Source: Microseira sp003486305
GTDB lineage: Bacteria; Cyanobacteriota; Cyanobacteriia; Cyanobacteriales; Aerosakkonemataceae
Assembly: GCA_031969655.1 (NCBI GenBank)
Contig: DALYJX010000207.1
Coordinates: 1-13,756, forward strand
Length of the DNA stretch: 13,756 nucleotides
Direction of reading: 5' to 3'
Part shown: piece by piece, positions 13,507 through 13,756 of the stretch
How the letters are laid out: every line of letters begins with the position of its first letter
How positions within the stretch are numbered: position 1 is the first letter of the stretch
The notes under the pieces: generated by a model
Database searches by the model: none
What the model was told of the DNA's origin: nothing
The model's input: the letters and a program-made list of their open reading frames with translations, nothing else
Made by a program: the position numbers and the translations under genes

Positions 13507-13756
13507 AAAATAGGGATTACTCCCTCGATTGAGAGCCAGGATTTCCCTGTAGATCTGATCAACGCTTATGACCGAAATAATCAACAACAAGCCGAAATAA
13601 TTATCCGTCGCCAGCATCTACAGGGTTTACTAGATCTTGGCTTTCGTTGGAACGCCGAACAAAACTGTTACTCAGCCGTCATTGATGCTTGGGATTTTGA
13701 GAGAAACCTTCTAGGAAAGCATTTTGAAACAGTCGAAAATTTCCTGGAAGAATTAC
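13507..13756 (+). CDS. Unrecognised reading frame without a standard start, runs off the edge
   Basis: The frame is open from a TAA at about 13495 to the window edge. It encodes IESQDFPVDLINAYDRNNQQ, then QAEIIIRRQHLQGLLDLGFRW, NAEQNCYSAVIDAWDFERN and LLGKHFETVENFLEEL. The composition and amphipathic pattern look protein-like, but I do not recognise the family. No ATG, GTG or TTG occurs in frame; the nearest choices are ATT or CTG codons near 13530-13555. The ATG at 13568 is in another frame and stops after 10 codons. It may be the truncated 5' end of a gene, a gene with a frameshift near its start, or one with a rare start codon. A 10-base direct repeat CCGAAATAAT (20-base period, about 13571 and 13591) lies at the point where an ATG frame and this frame overlap. 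Confidence 0.45.

Noticed and set aside
13321..13617. 98-codon minus-strand frame
   Set aside because: It has no ribosome site or recognisable motif and overlaps the more protein-like plus-strand frame from 13507; probably spurious in AT-rich sequence.

Overview
The window looks like cyanobacterial DNA. The HIP1 octamer GCGATCGC occurs about a dozen times in 13.7 kb (for example at 4684, 4699 and 7583), and the gene content fits: a DUF4347/RTX giant secreted protein, a cyanobacterial-type PrimPol primase, and a CopA with an N-terminal YHS domain. It reads as chromosomal or large-plasmid accessory DNA with several decayed genes. No rRNA, tRNA, CRISPR array or complete insertion sequence was seen.

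Region 1 (1-6700) is a copper (possibly copper/silver) handling cluster, all on the minus strand and so transcribed leftward. In transcription order it holds a broken beta-propeller lipoprotein of the F510_1955 glycosylhydrolase type (6525 to 5520), a small DUF5676-like membrane protein (5165 to 4866), a secreted double-DUF305 protein (4757 to 4116) that seems to start at an ATA codon, and a LysR-type regulator 5 bases further on (4110 to 3181). A free-standing YHS-domain peptide (2833 to 2648), a YHS-CopA Cu(I)-exporting ATPase (2430 to 250) and a DUF2933 membrane peptide that runs off the left edge (163 to <1) follow. The likely division of labour is that CopA exports cytoplasmic Cu(I), the YHS domains bind or pass the metal, and the DUF305, DUF2933, DUF5676 and propeller proteins act in the envelope. 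The propeller gene and the DUF5676 gene are both preceded by the same 22-base element, which holds a TTTCAT-N5-TTTCAT direct repeat. A third, diverged copy lies between them. This looks like the site of an OmpR/PhoB-family regulator, such as the copper sensor CopR, although no such regulator is encoded here.

Region 2 (6526-8282) is gene-poor. It has a long intergenic stretch with several dyads, then a lone PrimPol/PriCT_2 primase on the plus strand (7164-8072), and then an in-frame coding relic broken by TGA and TAG. It resembles the remains of a plasmid or phage-like replication module.

Region 3 (8283-13142, minus strand) is one very large gene. It encodes a secreted protein that combines a DUF4347 domain, a beta-propeller of SBBP-like repeats, a Calx-beta-like segment, a class 3-type lipase, a choice-of-anchor U domain and C-terminal RTX repeats, and is probably a type I secretion substrate. 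The right end (13507 to edge) holds the 5' part of an unrecognised plus-strand reading frame with no ordinary start codon.
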